Shown one piece after another: positions 52,643 to 59,594 of a stretch of 64,000 nt of DNA. The notes beneath the pieces were generated by a model. That model was not told where the DNA came from. It saw only the letters and a list, made by a program, of their open reading frames with translations, and made no database searches. This stretch comes from CAVRQM01 sp965246915 (GTDB lineage Bacteria > Pseudomonadota > Alphaproteobacteria > Acetobacterales > Acetobacteraceae), in assembly GCA_965246915.1 (NCBI GenBank), contig CBDFGB010000008.1, positions 62,001 to 126,000 of the forward strand, written 5' to 3'. The position numbers and the translations under genes are program-made. Positions within the stretch are counted from its first letter, which is position 1. Each line of letters opens with the position of its first letter.

Positions 52643-52869
52643 ACCAGCGTCTGCAACGGCGGACAGACGGAATCCGGCCCCGCAAGCCGGACGATCGCGG
52701 CGAGAAGCCGCAACGCCTCCGGCCCACCGAGGTCGACGAGGGAGCCGTCCTCGATCTCGGCGGCCAGGACTTCTGCCTGCCCGGCAATCAGATCGGCCGC
52801 ACTTCGCAAGGCGGACTGCGAAAGCCGCAGTTGCTGTTCGTTCGAAAGCAGATTCCAGTCGGGGAACAT
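52624..52869 (-). CDS. Small hypothetical protein
   Basis: The 81-residue acidic, helical protein (MFPDWNLLSNEQQLRLSQSA) is leucine/alanine-rich, without cysteine pairs or membrane spans. GGAGGAACGTC before the ATG is a strong ribosome site, and base composition matches real genes around it, so I take it as expressed. Its stop codon lies inside the hairpin shared with degP. Family not recognised; function unknown. Confidence 0.65.
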   Translation of the reverse strand: MFPDWNLLSNEQQLRLSQSALRSAADLIAGQAEVLAAEIEDGSLVDLGGPEALRLLAAIVRLAGPDSVCPPLQTLVPLGHA

Positions 52870-52978
52870 GACGTTCCTCCACGCTGGCCATTCTGGCGTG
52901 GATGCCGCGGGACGTTCGCGCCGGGTCTTCGATGTAACGTGACGACGTCGGGTTAACGTAGCCTTGCCCGACGTCAGA

Positions 52979-53770
52979 TCAGCCGCAGGCTTGCCTCGCC
53001 CAACCCTCGAAGCTCACTCGCACCTCGCACGGCGCATCGAGCCACACCGAAGGGATGACGCTGCCTAGCATGACCGTCTGACCGGCGTACAGGCCGTCGA
53101 ACGCGGCGGCGACCTCGCTGCCGGCGAGCCAGGCGAGGCCACGCAGCGGATGGCCCAGCAGCTCCGCCCCCTGCCCCCGATCGCGCTCGATGCCGTCGAT
53201 GGAGGCTATACCCGTCAGCGCGGCCAGATCGAGGCGACGCCAGTCCGTGACGGGCGCGGCGACGATCGCCGCGACATGATAAACTTGGTCGGCGACCAGG
53301 GTGGGCGTGCCGACCGCTTCCAGATCGCCGATAGGTGGCGGTCCATAACGGTTCTCGACGAGTTCGATCGCCGCCGCGACGCCTTCCACCGCGTCGGCCG
53401 CCTGTTCGAGCGAACACGGTCCGGGCGGCAGGTCGCGGCCCAGCACGACGGCGATCTCGCACTCGATCGCCGCACCGCGCAGCGCCGCGATCGGCCACGT
53501 CGCCGAACCGCGGAAAATGTCAGGGGCAGCCATGAAACCCGCGGCCGGACCAGACAACCCAAGCAGCGCCTGCATCCGATTGCCGGTCGCGCCGATCTTG
53601 AAGCCGCCCGGTCTCGCCTGCCCGAGCAATTCGGCGAGGGCGAATTGCGCGGCCGCCGCCTCGGTCAGGTCCCGAGGCGCGATGGATGGCGGCAGTGGGC
53701 CGGCCGGCACGCGCTCGCGGCGCGCCGCGAGGAGAGCGGCGGCGGCCGGGCCGGGGTCGAACGTCGTCAC
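52979..53770 (-). CDS. 2-keto-4-pentenoate hydratase/fumarylacetoacetate hydrolase-family protein
   Basis: The 263-residue protein has the family blocks GFKIGATGNRMQALLGL, CEIAVVLGRDLPPG (metal-binding glutamates), and the C-terminal LAGSEVAAAFDGLYAGQTVM, as in MhpD/HpaH hydratases. It would hydrate or decarboxylate a 2-oxo-4-enoate from aromatic ring cleavage. No meta-cleavage genes are nearby. Its start overlaps the rlmB stop as ATGA, so it is co-transcribed with a housekeeping methylase, which is unusual company. Confidence 0.8.
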   Translation of the reverse strand: MTTFDPGPAAAALLAARRERVPAGPLPPSIAPRDLTEAAAAQFALAELLGQARPGGFKIGATGNRMQALLGLSGPAAGFMAAPDIFRGSATWPIAALRGAAIECEIAVVLGRDLPPGPCSLEQAADAVEGVAAAIELVENRYGPPPIGDLEAVGTPTLVADQVYHVAAIVAAPVTDWRRLDLAALTGIASIDGIERDRGQGAELLGHPLRGLAWLAGSEVAAAFDGLYAGQTVMLGSVIPSVWLDAPCEVRVSFEGWARQACG

Positions 53771-54795
53771 GAGCGACGACCGAGCTCATAGAGCGCCACG
53801 GCGGCGGCGGCGGAGACGTTGAGGCTATCGAGCAGGTCGCCGCGCCCAGGCATCGCGATTCCAGCCAGCTCGTCGCAGGTCTCCCGCGTGAGGCGGCGCA
53901 TGCCCTCCCCCTCGCTGCCCAGCACCAGCGCCACCCTTCGCTCGGCCAGCGCCGGACCGGACAGCGCGGCCCCCTCGGATTCGAGGCCGATGGTCCAGCA
54001 GCCGGCCGCCTTCAGCGCGATCAGCGTGCGCGCGATGTTGACGGCGCGCAGCAGCGGCACACTCTCCAGCGCGCCCGAGGCGGCCTTGGCGAGCGCACCG
54101 GTCTCCTCCGGGGCGTTGCGCTCCTGGGTAATGACGGCAGCCGCGCCGAACGCGGCGGCGCAACGCAGGATCGCGCCGACATTGCGCGGGTCGCTCACTT
54201 GATCCAGCACCAGGAGCGGTCCTGGCCGCTCCAGCACCTGCGCCAGCGCCGGGGGCGCGAGCGGATCGGCCAGCAGGGCGATGCCTTGATGGACCGCGTC
54301 GCGCCCGAGCAGCGTGTCGAGCCGGGCGCGCTCCATCAGTTCCGGGACGAGCGGCCAGGGTGGCGGCAGTCGCGCGGCCAGCGTCTTCTGCACCTCCTCG
54401 GTCAGCACCAGCCGGCGCAGCCGGCGATGGCGGTTCGCCAACGCGGCGGCGACCGCGTGCAGTCCGTACAGCCACACCGAGCCGCGTGGCGTCTCCGCCT
54501 GCCGCGTGGCGGCGGGGGCATGCTCGGGCTGCGCCCGTTCCGGCCGGGGCGGGCGCGCGGCGACCTGCGGAGGCTGGGCGCCGACAGGCCGGTTCAGCGA
54601 AAGGCGCGGCTTGTCGCTGTCCCGCGCCGCGTGTGGAGCGGGCTTGGCGCCTCGGTTGGGCGCGCCATGCGATCGTTGCTTGTCGCCCGGCTTGCCGCGT
54701 GGCGCGCCATGATGCGGCGCGGGCCGGGAATCGGAGCGGAACTCGGGCGCGCGGGGTGAGCCCGGACCGCGCTTTCCATGGGTGGGAGTTTTCAT
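53767..54795 (-). CDS. rlmB: 23S rRNA (guanosine-2'-O)-methyltransferase RlmB
   Basis: The 342-residue SPOUT methylase has an arginine/proline-rich disordered N-terminus of about 100 residues. A substrate-binding domain follows (WLYGLHAVAAALANRHRR), then the knotted catalytic domain with LDQVSDPRNVGAILRCA, VLGSEGEGMRRL and LDSLNVSAAAAVALYEL. RlmB methylates G2251 in the ribosomal P-loop. ATG at 54795 is preferred; another in-frame ATG lies 21 nt upstream. It is divergent from tRNA-Tyr. The neighbouring tRNA/secE/nusG block is typical for this order. Confidence 0.9.
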   Translation of the reverse strand: MKTPTHGKRGPGSPRAPEFRSDSRPAPHHGAPRGKPGDKQRSHGAPNRGAKPAPHAARDSDKPRLSLNRPVGAQPPQVAARPPRPERAQPEHAPAATRQAETPRGSVWLYGLHAVAAALANRHRRLRRLVLTEEVQKTLAARLPPPWPLVPELMERARLDTLLGRDAVHQGIALLADPLAPPALAQVLERPGPLLVLDQVSDPRNVGAILRCAAAFGAAAVITQERNAPEETGALAKAASGALESVPLLRAVNIARTLIALKAAGCWTIGLESEGAALSGPALAERRVALVLGSEGEGMRRLTRETCDELAGIAMPGRGDLLDSLNVSAAAAVALYELGRRS

Positions 54796-54850
54796 TGTGC
54801 GCCCGCTATACGGCATCGCGACGGGGCGCGGAATGGCGTGGCGCCGGCGT

Positions 54851-54879
54851 TTGACAATGCCGCGCCGAAGCCGCTAGTG
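54851..54879 (+). promoter_or_regulatory. Sigma-70 promoter of tRNA-Tyr
   Basis: TTGACA at 54851-54856, 17-bp spacer, CTAGTG at 54874-54879. A start site near 54886 leaves about 5 nt before the mature tRNA-Tyr 5' end at 54891. The perfect -35 box and position make this convincing. Confidence 0.7.
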
Positions 54880-54890
54880 CCAGCGGGATC

Positions 54891-54977
54891 GGAGGGGTGC
54901 CCGAGTGGCTAAAGGGGACGGACTGTAAATCCGTTGCTGTAATGGCTACGTTGGTTCGAATCCAACCCCCTCCACCA
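54891..54977 (+). tRNA. tRNA-Tyr (anticodon GTA), CCA encoded
   Basis: Acceptor stem GGAGGGG pairs with CCCCTCC at 54967-54973, with discriminator A and CCA encoded at 54975-54977. The anticodon is GTA at 54925-54927 in loop CTGTAAA. A long variable arm (class II) and T-loop GGTTCGAATCC are present. The opposite strand of its 3' half encodes the last residues of the Uma2-family gene. Confidence 0.95.
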
Positions 54978-55506
54978 TCGATCGCGGATAGAGCACGGCG
55001 AGATCGAGCGTCATGCCGATCTCCGGCAGGTCGACCACGCCCGCGACGGACTCCGCCTCCCAGCCCGTCGAACGACGCAGCACCAGCGCTCCATCCGGTC
55101 CGTCCTGCGGCAGGATGACATAGACCTGGATCGCGTCGGACGCCGCATAGTCCTGCGGCTTGACCCGCAGATCCGTCAGGGCGGTGGACGGCGACAGCAC
55201 CTCGAACACGGCGATCGGCTCGACCGTGTCCGTCTTGAGCATGGGGAGACCAAGAACCACCAGAATGTCGGGATAGCGCACTCGCCCGGCCGTCAGCACC
55301 TTCAGGTCGCCCGCAAACCACTGGAACTCCGGATCCAGACCTTTGATGAGCGCCTCGATCAGCCGGCGGACGATCCAGGCATGGGCAACCGTTCCGCCCG
55401 TCATCGGAACCGGCTGCGTGCCGTCGAACTCATAGCGCTGGGGTTGCTCGCGTTCCCAGGCGAGGAATTCCGCCAACGAAAGTCCGGGCCGGACCAGAAC
55501 ATTCAT
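54946..55506 (-). CDS. Uma2-family (DUF820) endonuclease-like protein
   Basis: The 186-residue PD-(D/E)XK-fold protein has LSLAEFLAWEREQPQRYEF, GDLKVLTAGRVRYPDILVV (catalytic PD near residue 89) and AVFEVLSPSTALTDLRVKPQDY. The Uma2 family is abundant in cyanobacteria and some proteobacteria; its role is not settled. GGAG 6 nt before the ATG at 55506 sets the start. The reading frame does not stop until inside tRNA-Tyr, so the last eleven residues (MVEGVGFEPT-like) are antisense tRNA. The native stop seems lost or replaced. Confidence 0.7.
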   Translation of the reverse strand: MNVLVRPGLSLAEFLAWEREQPQRYEFDGTQPVPMTGGTVAHAWIVRRLIEALIKGLDPEFQWFAGDLKVLTAGRVRYPDILVVLGLPMLKTDTVEPIAVFEVLSPSTALTDLRVKPQDYAASDAIQVYVILPQDGPDGALVLRRSTGWEAESVAGVVDLPEIGMTLDLAVLYPRSMVEGVGFEPT

Positions 55507-55539
55507 ACCGCACTCCATAGCGCCATCGCCGCCTACCCG

Positions 55540-57282
55540 TCACGATTCCGGCAGCCCTGCCGCGCGCATATCGTCCACCAGCCTCGTCGCGTACGGCTCG
55601 ATCAGCGGAAACCATGATTCCAGCTTAATCGTGCTTCGCGGGCTAATCTTCCGCCATTCGGCCATCGCGGCGCGCGCCTCGGCCATCTTTCCCGCCCGAG
55701 CTAGGCTCACCGCGCGATTGAAGGGAAAATCGGCTCCGCGTTGTACTGCCAACGCGGCCACATCATCTTGCCGCCCCGACAGATAGTAGGCCCAGGACAG
55801 ATTGTTGAAATACCACGGCGAAGCGCCGGGATCATGGCGGACGGACCATTGCGCCCACTCCGTGGCTTCCTCCAGCCGCCCCGCGTTGGCCAAGATCCAT
55901 GACAGGTCGCTCCGGCTCATCGCGTCGAACGGAACCATCTGAACCGCCGCGCGCGCCTCGACGACCGATGCTTCGTAGTCTCGCTCGCGCCACTGATAGA
56001 GAAATGCCATCAGCCAGTGTTGAGCCCAACTCGCCAACGTCGACCGGTCCTTGATCGCCTCGACTTCCATGCCGATCCGCCACGCCCGCTCGATGTCGCC
56101 GCGCGGATCGTCGGTTTGTTCGTTCATCACTGGCCACAGATAGGACCAAGCATATTTCACTCGCAAAATGGCGGATTCGGGGAACTTGATCAGTCCCTCC
56201 TGGAAGATCTGCCGCGCTCGCAGCACGTCGGCAAGCGTGAAGTGCTGATACGCGCTGAGGCCGCGCGTGAAGTAATCGTACTCGCCAAGGCTCGGCGCGC
56301 TCTTACGCCAGCCGGCTTCCGATTCGAGCCTGAACAGCTTGCCGCGTACGCCGGCGACCGTCTGATAGATGCGGTCCGCCAGATCGGCCTGCAGGGCGAG
56401 CGGGTCGGCGCCGGAACCGTCGAAACGATCCGCCCAAAGCGCTTCGCCGGTCGCGGTGTCGAAGACCTGCGCGGTGACCCGCATCGTCTCGGCGGTTTTC
56501 GTCACGCCGCCTCGCAAAGCGTATCGAGCGCCGGTCAATTTGCCGGCCTCAGCCAGACTTAGGTCCTTGGCCGACGTGAGCCCGGAGATCGGAACGACCC
56601 GGATGCCGGGGAACGTGGCGAGCATGGTCACCACCTCGCCGGTCACGCCGGCGCTGAAGTAATCCTGCGCCGCATCGCCGCTCATGTTCGCGAATGGCAG
56701 GACCGCCATACGCGGCGGCTCGCCCGACGGTGCGGCGTCCCGTCCTCGCGACCAGTCGGCCGCCAGCATGATGCATGCCAGGACCGCAAGTCCGGCAAAG
56801 ATCACACGACGCGGAGGTTGCGACAGTTTGGCCAACCCCGGATTCGCCGGCGACGGCTGGTCGGAGGTCGGAGCCACGGCGGCCGGCACCGTGGGCGCCC
56901 TCACGGACTGAATCGCCGCTTCAGGGTTGGCATCAAAGCGGTAGCCGAGGCCGGGGACGGTGACGATCAAGCGCGGCTGCTTCGGGTCCGCCTCGATGCG
57001 GCGGCGCAAGCGCATCACAGTCATGTCCACGCCACGCTCGTACGGCTCGGCCCCGGTGCCGCAGCCGACCCGGCTGAGGAACTCCCGCGACAGCACGCGG
57101 CCCGGCCTGGTCGCCAGCGCGCGCAGCAGTTCGAACTGCTTGCGGGTGAGCCCGCCGTCGGCGCCCGACGGGTCGAGCAGACGCGCCCCGTCGAGGTCGA
57201 GTTCGAAACCCGCGAAGCGGATGCTGCCCCGCTGTGGCGGCTGCGAGGCGTCGGGGACCTCAGACAGGATGTTGCTGTCCAT
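55540..57282 (-). CDS. Winged-helix (OmpR-type) regulator with membrane span and TPR region
   Basis: The 580-residue protein has an N-terminal OmpR/PhoB-type DNA-binding domain at about residues 18-110 (LTRKQFELLRALATRPGRVL, RRRIEADPKQPRLIVTVPGLGYRF). One membrane span follows at about 150-170 (VIFAGLAVLACIMLAADW), then a TolB-like/adenylate-cyclase-associated segment (MAVLPFANMSGDAAQDYFSAG) and C-terminal TPR helices. This is the CadC-like membrane-bound one-component layout. ATG at 57282 is the start. A perfect 99-bp tandem duplication covers the start region and leader. Confidence 0.84.
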   Translation of the reverse strand: MDSNILSEVPDASQPPQRGSIRFAGFELDLDGARLLDPSGADGGLTRKQFELLRALATRPGRVLSREFLSRVGCGTGAEPYERGVDMTVMRLRRRIEADPKQPRLIVTVPGLGYRFDANPEAAIQSVRAPTVPAAVAPTSDQPSPANPGLAKLSQPPRRVIFAGLAVLACIMLAADWSRGRDAAPSGEPPRMAVLPFANMSGDAAQDYFSAGVTGEVVTMLATFPGIRVVPISGLTSAKDLSLAEAGKLTGARYALRGGVTKTAETMRVTAQVFDTATGEALWADRFDGSGADPLALQADLADRIYQTVAGVRGKLFRLESEAGWRKSAPSLGEYDYFTRGLSAYQHFTLADVLRARQIFQEGLIKFPESAILRVKYAWSYLWPVMNEQTDDPRGDIERAWRIGMEVEAIKDRSTLASWAQHWLMAFLYQWRERDYEASVVEARAAVQMVPFDAMSRSDLSWILANAGRLEEATEWAQWSVRHDPGASPWYFNNLSWAYYLSGRQDDVAALAVQRGADFPFNRAVSLARAGKMAEARAAMAEWRKISPRSTIKLESWFPLIEPYATRLVDDMRAAGLPES

Positions 57283-57342
57283 GACACGGGTCACTCCCTG
57301 GCGACCGGCCAACGGTCGCCACAAGGCGCGCGAGCGGACGTT

Positions 57343-57359
57343 GTTACCACGCCGTTACC
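57343..57359. promoter_or_regulatory. GTTACC direct repeat, candidate OmpR-type site (copy 1)
   Basis: GTTACC at 57343-57348 and 57354-57359 are spaced 11 bp start to start, one helical turn, the usual spacing for OmpR/PhoB winged-helix dimers. It lies 61 bp upstream of the winged-helix regulator start. A role in autoregulation is inferred. Confidence 0.45.
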
Positions 57360-57441
57360 AGGCCAGGATGTTGCTGTCCATGACACGGGTCACTCCCTGG
57401 CGACCGGCCAACGGTCGCCACAAGGCGCGCGAGCGGACGTT

Positions 57442-57458
57442 GTTACCACGCCGTTACC
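57442..57458. promoter_or_regulatory. GTTACC direct repeat, candidate OmpR-type site (copy 2)
   Basis: The duplicated copy of the GTTACC-N5-GTTACC element, at 57442-57447 and 57453-57458. It lies 84 bp upstream of the divergent secreted-protein gene and so could also affect that gene. Confidence 0.45.
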
Positions 57459-57541
57459 AGGCGGCGACAGCGGAAATGGACCATGCCGATACCGTGTCGC
57501 CCTCGGTCGCGGTTGTCGCGCCCGGCAATGGAGGAAAGACC

Positions 57542-58024
57542 ATGCGAACCGTTTCATCGGCCGCTGCCCTGCTGCTGGCGGGTGCCGTCCTGGCAATGCC
57601 GCCCGGCGCCCATGCCGCGCCGAAAAAAGGCAAGGCGACGTTCGACGCCTACGTCACCTGGCACTACACCAAGACGATCGAAAGCGGCGTCGACACGGGC
57701 CAGATCGGCGAGGCGACCGGGTTCGACGTCCTCGTCAAGGGCGACCCCGGCTTCCCGGACATCTTCACGTTCACTTGCGTCGGCACCTTCCGCGACGTCG
57801 GCGAGGACCGGACGGGTACCGGCCACTGCGTGAAGACCGACAAGGACGGGGACGACTTCTCCTACGTCTTCACAATTAGCGACGGGTTCACCTGGGAGGG
57901 CGGGACCGGCAAGTACAAGGGGATGAGCGGCGGTGGCACCGCCAGGGCGACGTGGCGGCACGCACTGCCGAATGGGGACTGGGCAGCGGTGATCCGCCAC
58001 GAGGCGACATTCGAAATCCCCTGA
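57542..58024 (+). CDS. Secreted hypothetical protein
   Basis: The 160-residue precursor has a Sec signal (MRTVSSAAALLLAGAVLAMP to AHAAPKK). The mature part is a small beta-rich domain (YVTWHYTKTIE, FTCVGTFRDVG, WEGGTGKYKGMSGGGTA, RHEATFEI). The GGTGKYKGMSGGGT turn recalls allene-oxide-cyclase-barrel or lipocalin-like secreted proteins, but this is only suggestive. GGAGG precedes the ATG at 57542. It is divergent from the winged-helix regulator, a possible target of it. Confidence 0.7.
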   Translation: MRTVSSAAALLLAGAVLAMPPGAHAAPKKGKATFDAYVTWHYTKTIESGVDTGQIGEATGFDVLVKGDPGFPDIFTFTCVGTFRDVGEDRTGTGHCVKTDKDGDDFSYVFTISDGFTWEGGTGKYKGMSGGGTARATWRHALPNGDWAAVIRHEATFEIP

Positions 58025-58054
58025 GGGTCGGGCATGTGCCAAGGGAGCGCTGCC

Positions 58055-58258
58055 ATGGGCTTGGTCATACTGATCGTCACCGCCTGCCTCTCAGGGGATC
58101 TCTGCCGCGATTCCCAGATCCCGCTCGACGCCGAAATCACCCAGGGCATGTGCGTGCGGCAAGGCCAGATCGGCCTCGCGCAATGGGCGGCCGGGCACCC
58201 GGCCTACACGATCCGCCGCTGGCGCTGCGAAGTCGCCGGCGTCACCGGCGCGACCTGA
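58055..58258 (+). CDS. Small cysteine-containing hypothetical protein
   Basis: The 67-residue protein MGLVILIVTACLSGDLCRDS has a short hydrophobic N-terminus, four cysteines and the end TIRRWRCEV. Similar short exported proteins with CRD, GQ and RWxC elements occur in alphaproteobacteria, function unknown. ATG at 58055 is preferred over one at 58034 because GGGAG is 7 nt upstream. It follows the secreted-protein gene after 30 bp and may be co-transcribed. Confidence 0.6.
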   Translation: MGLVILIVTACLSGDLCRDSQIPLDAEITQGMCVRQGQIGLAQWAAGHPAYTIRRWRCEVAGVTGAT

Positions 58259-58330
58259 ACACGGGCGCGAGACCGACCGCTTCGCCGCGACACGCTGTTC
58301 ACCGACCACGATCATTTCTTCACAAGGGGG

Positions 58331-59221
58331 TCAGCGCGTCCGATCCGACCAGGTCATCCCCACCGAGGCGGCGCAGACCATCGCGACGCCCGCCCACTCG
58401 CCGCCGCCCAACGCTTGGTCCAGGGTCACCGCCCCGACCACGGCCGCCACCGCGGGCTCGGTCGAGACGAGAACGCCGTAGCCGCGTCGCGAGATGCGGC
58501 GCAGCGCGGAGAACTCGAGCGCCAGCGGAACCGTGGTCGTCAGCGCCGCCACCAGGAAGACGTAGCCGAAGACCGCCGGCGTGACATGCCAGGCGGCGTT
58601 CGACAGCGCGGCGTAGGGCGCCAGGACCAGGCTCGCGAACCCCATTCCGACCGCAAGCCCGCGCAGGCCCGGAACAGCCTTGGCGACACGCTGGCTGAGC
58701 ACGACGAAGCCGGCCCAGGACAACGCCGACAGGACCGCCCAGCACAAGCCGGCGACGCTCGACCCCGCGCCGGCGGCAAAAACCTCGGGACTGAGAAGCA
58801 GCACGCCCGCCACCGCGAGCACCATCCATACGCCATGCACCAAGCGCCGCGCATGGGCGGCGGCGAGTCCGAGCGGGCCGAGAAATCCGATGGTCGCCGC
58901 GACGCCCATCGGCAACCGCGCCAGCGTCTCGTAGGACGACGCGAACATCGCCGCCATCACCACGCCGAACCCAGCCAGCAGCCCCAAATGGTCACGCAGC
59001 CCGCTGGCCTTCCACGCTCGGCTCGCCGCGCCCAGCGCTAACGCCGCGAGAACCGCCTTCAGCAGCGCGATCCCCGCCGGGCCGACCTGATCGAACAGGG
59101 TGGTCGCCAGCGCCGAGCCCACCTGGATCGACAGGATCGACAGCGCGAGCATGGCTTCGGCAGGCACCCGGGGAGGCGCTGATGCGCCGACAGCGGCGAC
59201 AATGGGGGCTGGATGGTCCAC
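58331..59221 (-). CDS. EamA/RhtA-like DMT-superfamily transporter
   Basis: The 296-residue protein has ten predicted helices and the RhtA-like start LALSILSIQVGSALATTLFD. It also has FLGPLGLAAAHARR, and the second repeat AGLCWAVLSALSWAGFVVLS ending RRGYGVLVSTEPAVAAVVGA. RhtA exports threonine and homoserine, so amino-acid efflux is a reasonable guess. The start is uncertain: GTG at 59221 is used, an ATG 75 nt further upstream is open, and an internal ATG precedes the first helix. Confidence 0.8.
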   Translation of the reverse strand: MDHPAPIVAAVGASAPPRVPAEAMLALSILSIQVGSALATTLFDQVGPAGIALLKAVLAALALGAASRAWKASGLRDHLGLLAGFGVVMAAMFASSYETLARLPMGVAATIGFLGPLGLAAAHARRLVHGVWMVLAVAGVLLLSPEVFAAGAGSSVAGLCWAVLSALSWAGFVVLSQRVAKAVPGLRGLAVGMGFASLVLAPYAALSNAAWHVTPAVFGYVFLVAALTTTVPLALEFSALRRISRRGYGVLVSTEPAVAAVVGAVTLDQALGGGEWAGVAMVCAASVGMTWSDRTR

Positions 59222-59334
59222 GGCGTGGCAGCGAATAGCACGGATTCCCGAAGCCGCCGCCGCGCCGAGACGGATTTTGTGGCTTCGCCGCGGCACCGAC
59301 GCCTATATTGACCCTAGACATGAGGGAGGCGAGG

Positions 59335-59586
59335 GTGAACCCGGGCGTCCAGATCCTTCTTAGTGGCGCGTTGACCTTCGGGATTCCGCTCCTCATCGCG
59401 GCGCGCGAATTGGTCGTGTTGCGACGGGGCGGTTTCGGACCCTGGCCACCGAACGACCCACCGAGCGATCCCGCAGCGCCCACGCCGTTTTCCTGGCGTC
59501 CTTCGCTCCCGCCGCCTCGACCGGCCAGCCAGGGCGATACGCCATCATCGGGCGCTCCACCGATGCCAGTGCGCGAGTTCGCCTGA
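59335..59586 (+). CDS. Small membrane protein with proline-rich tail
   Basis: The 83-residue protein MNPGVQILLSGALTFGIPLL has one N-terminal membrane span, then VLRRGGFGPWPP and a long proline/serine-rich cytoplasmic tail. Short proteins of this design are frequent in Acetobacteraceae-like genomes, without known role. GTG at 59335 is preferred over ATG at 59320 because GGGAGG lies 5 nt before it. Convergent with the histidine kinase gene (8 bp apart). Confidence 0.6.
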   Translation: MNPGVQILLSGALTFGIPLLIAARELVVLRRGGFGPWPPNDPPSDPAAPTPFSWRPSLPPPRPASQGDTPSSGAPPMPVREFA

Positions 59587-59594
59587 TCTCACAG

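Larger units (their letters stand above)
57265..57462. repeat. Perfect tandem duplication, 2 x 99 bp
   Basis: Positions 57265-57363 and 57364-57462 are identical base for base and adjoin exactly. The unit contains the first codons of the winged-helix regulator (ATG at 57280-57282), its leader, and a GTTACC direct repeat. The second copy places an extra ATG at 57379-57381 that reads MDSNILAW and stops. Perfect identity suggests a recent event or active maintenance. Confidence 0.95.
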
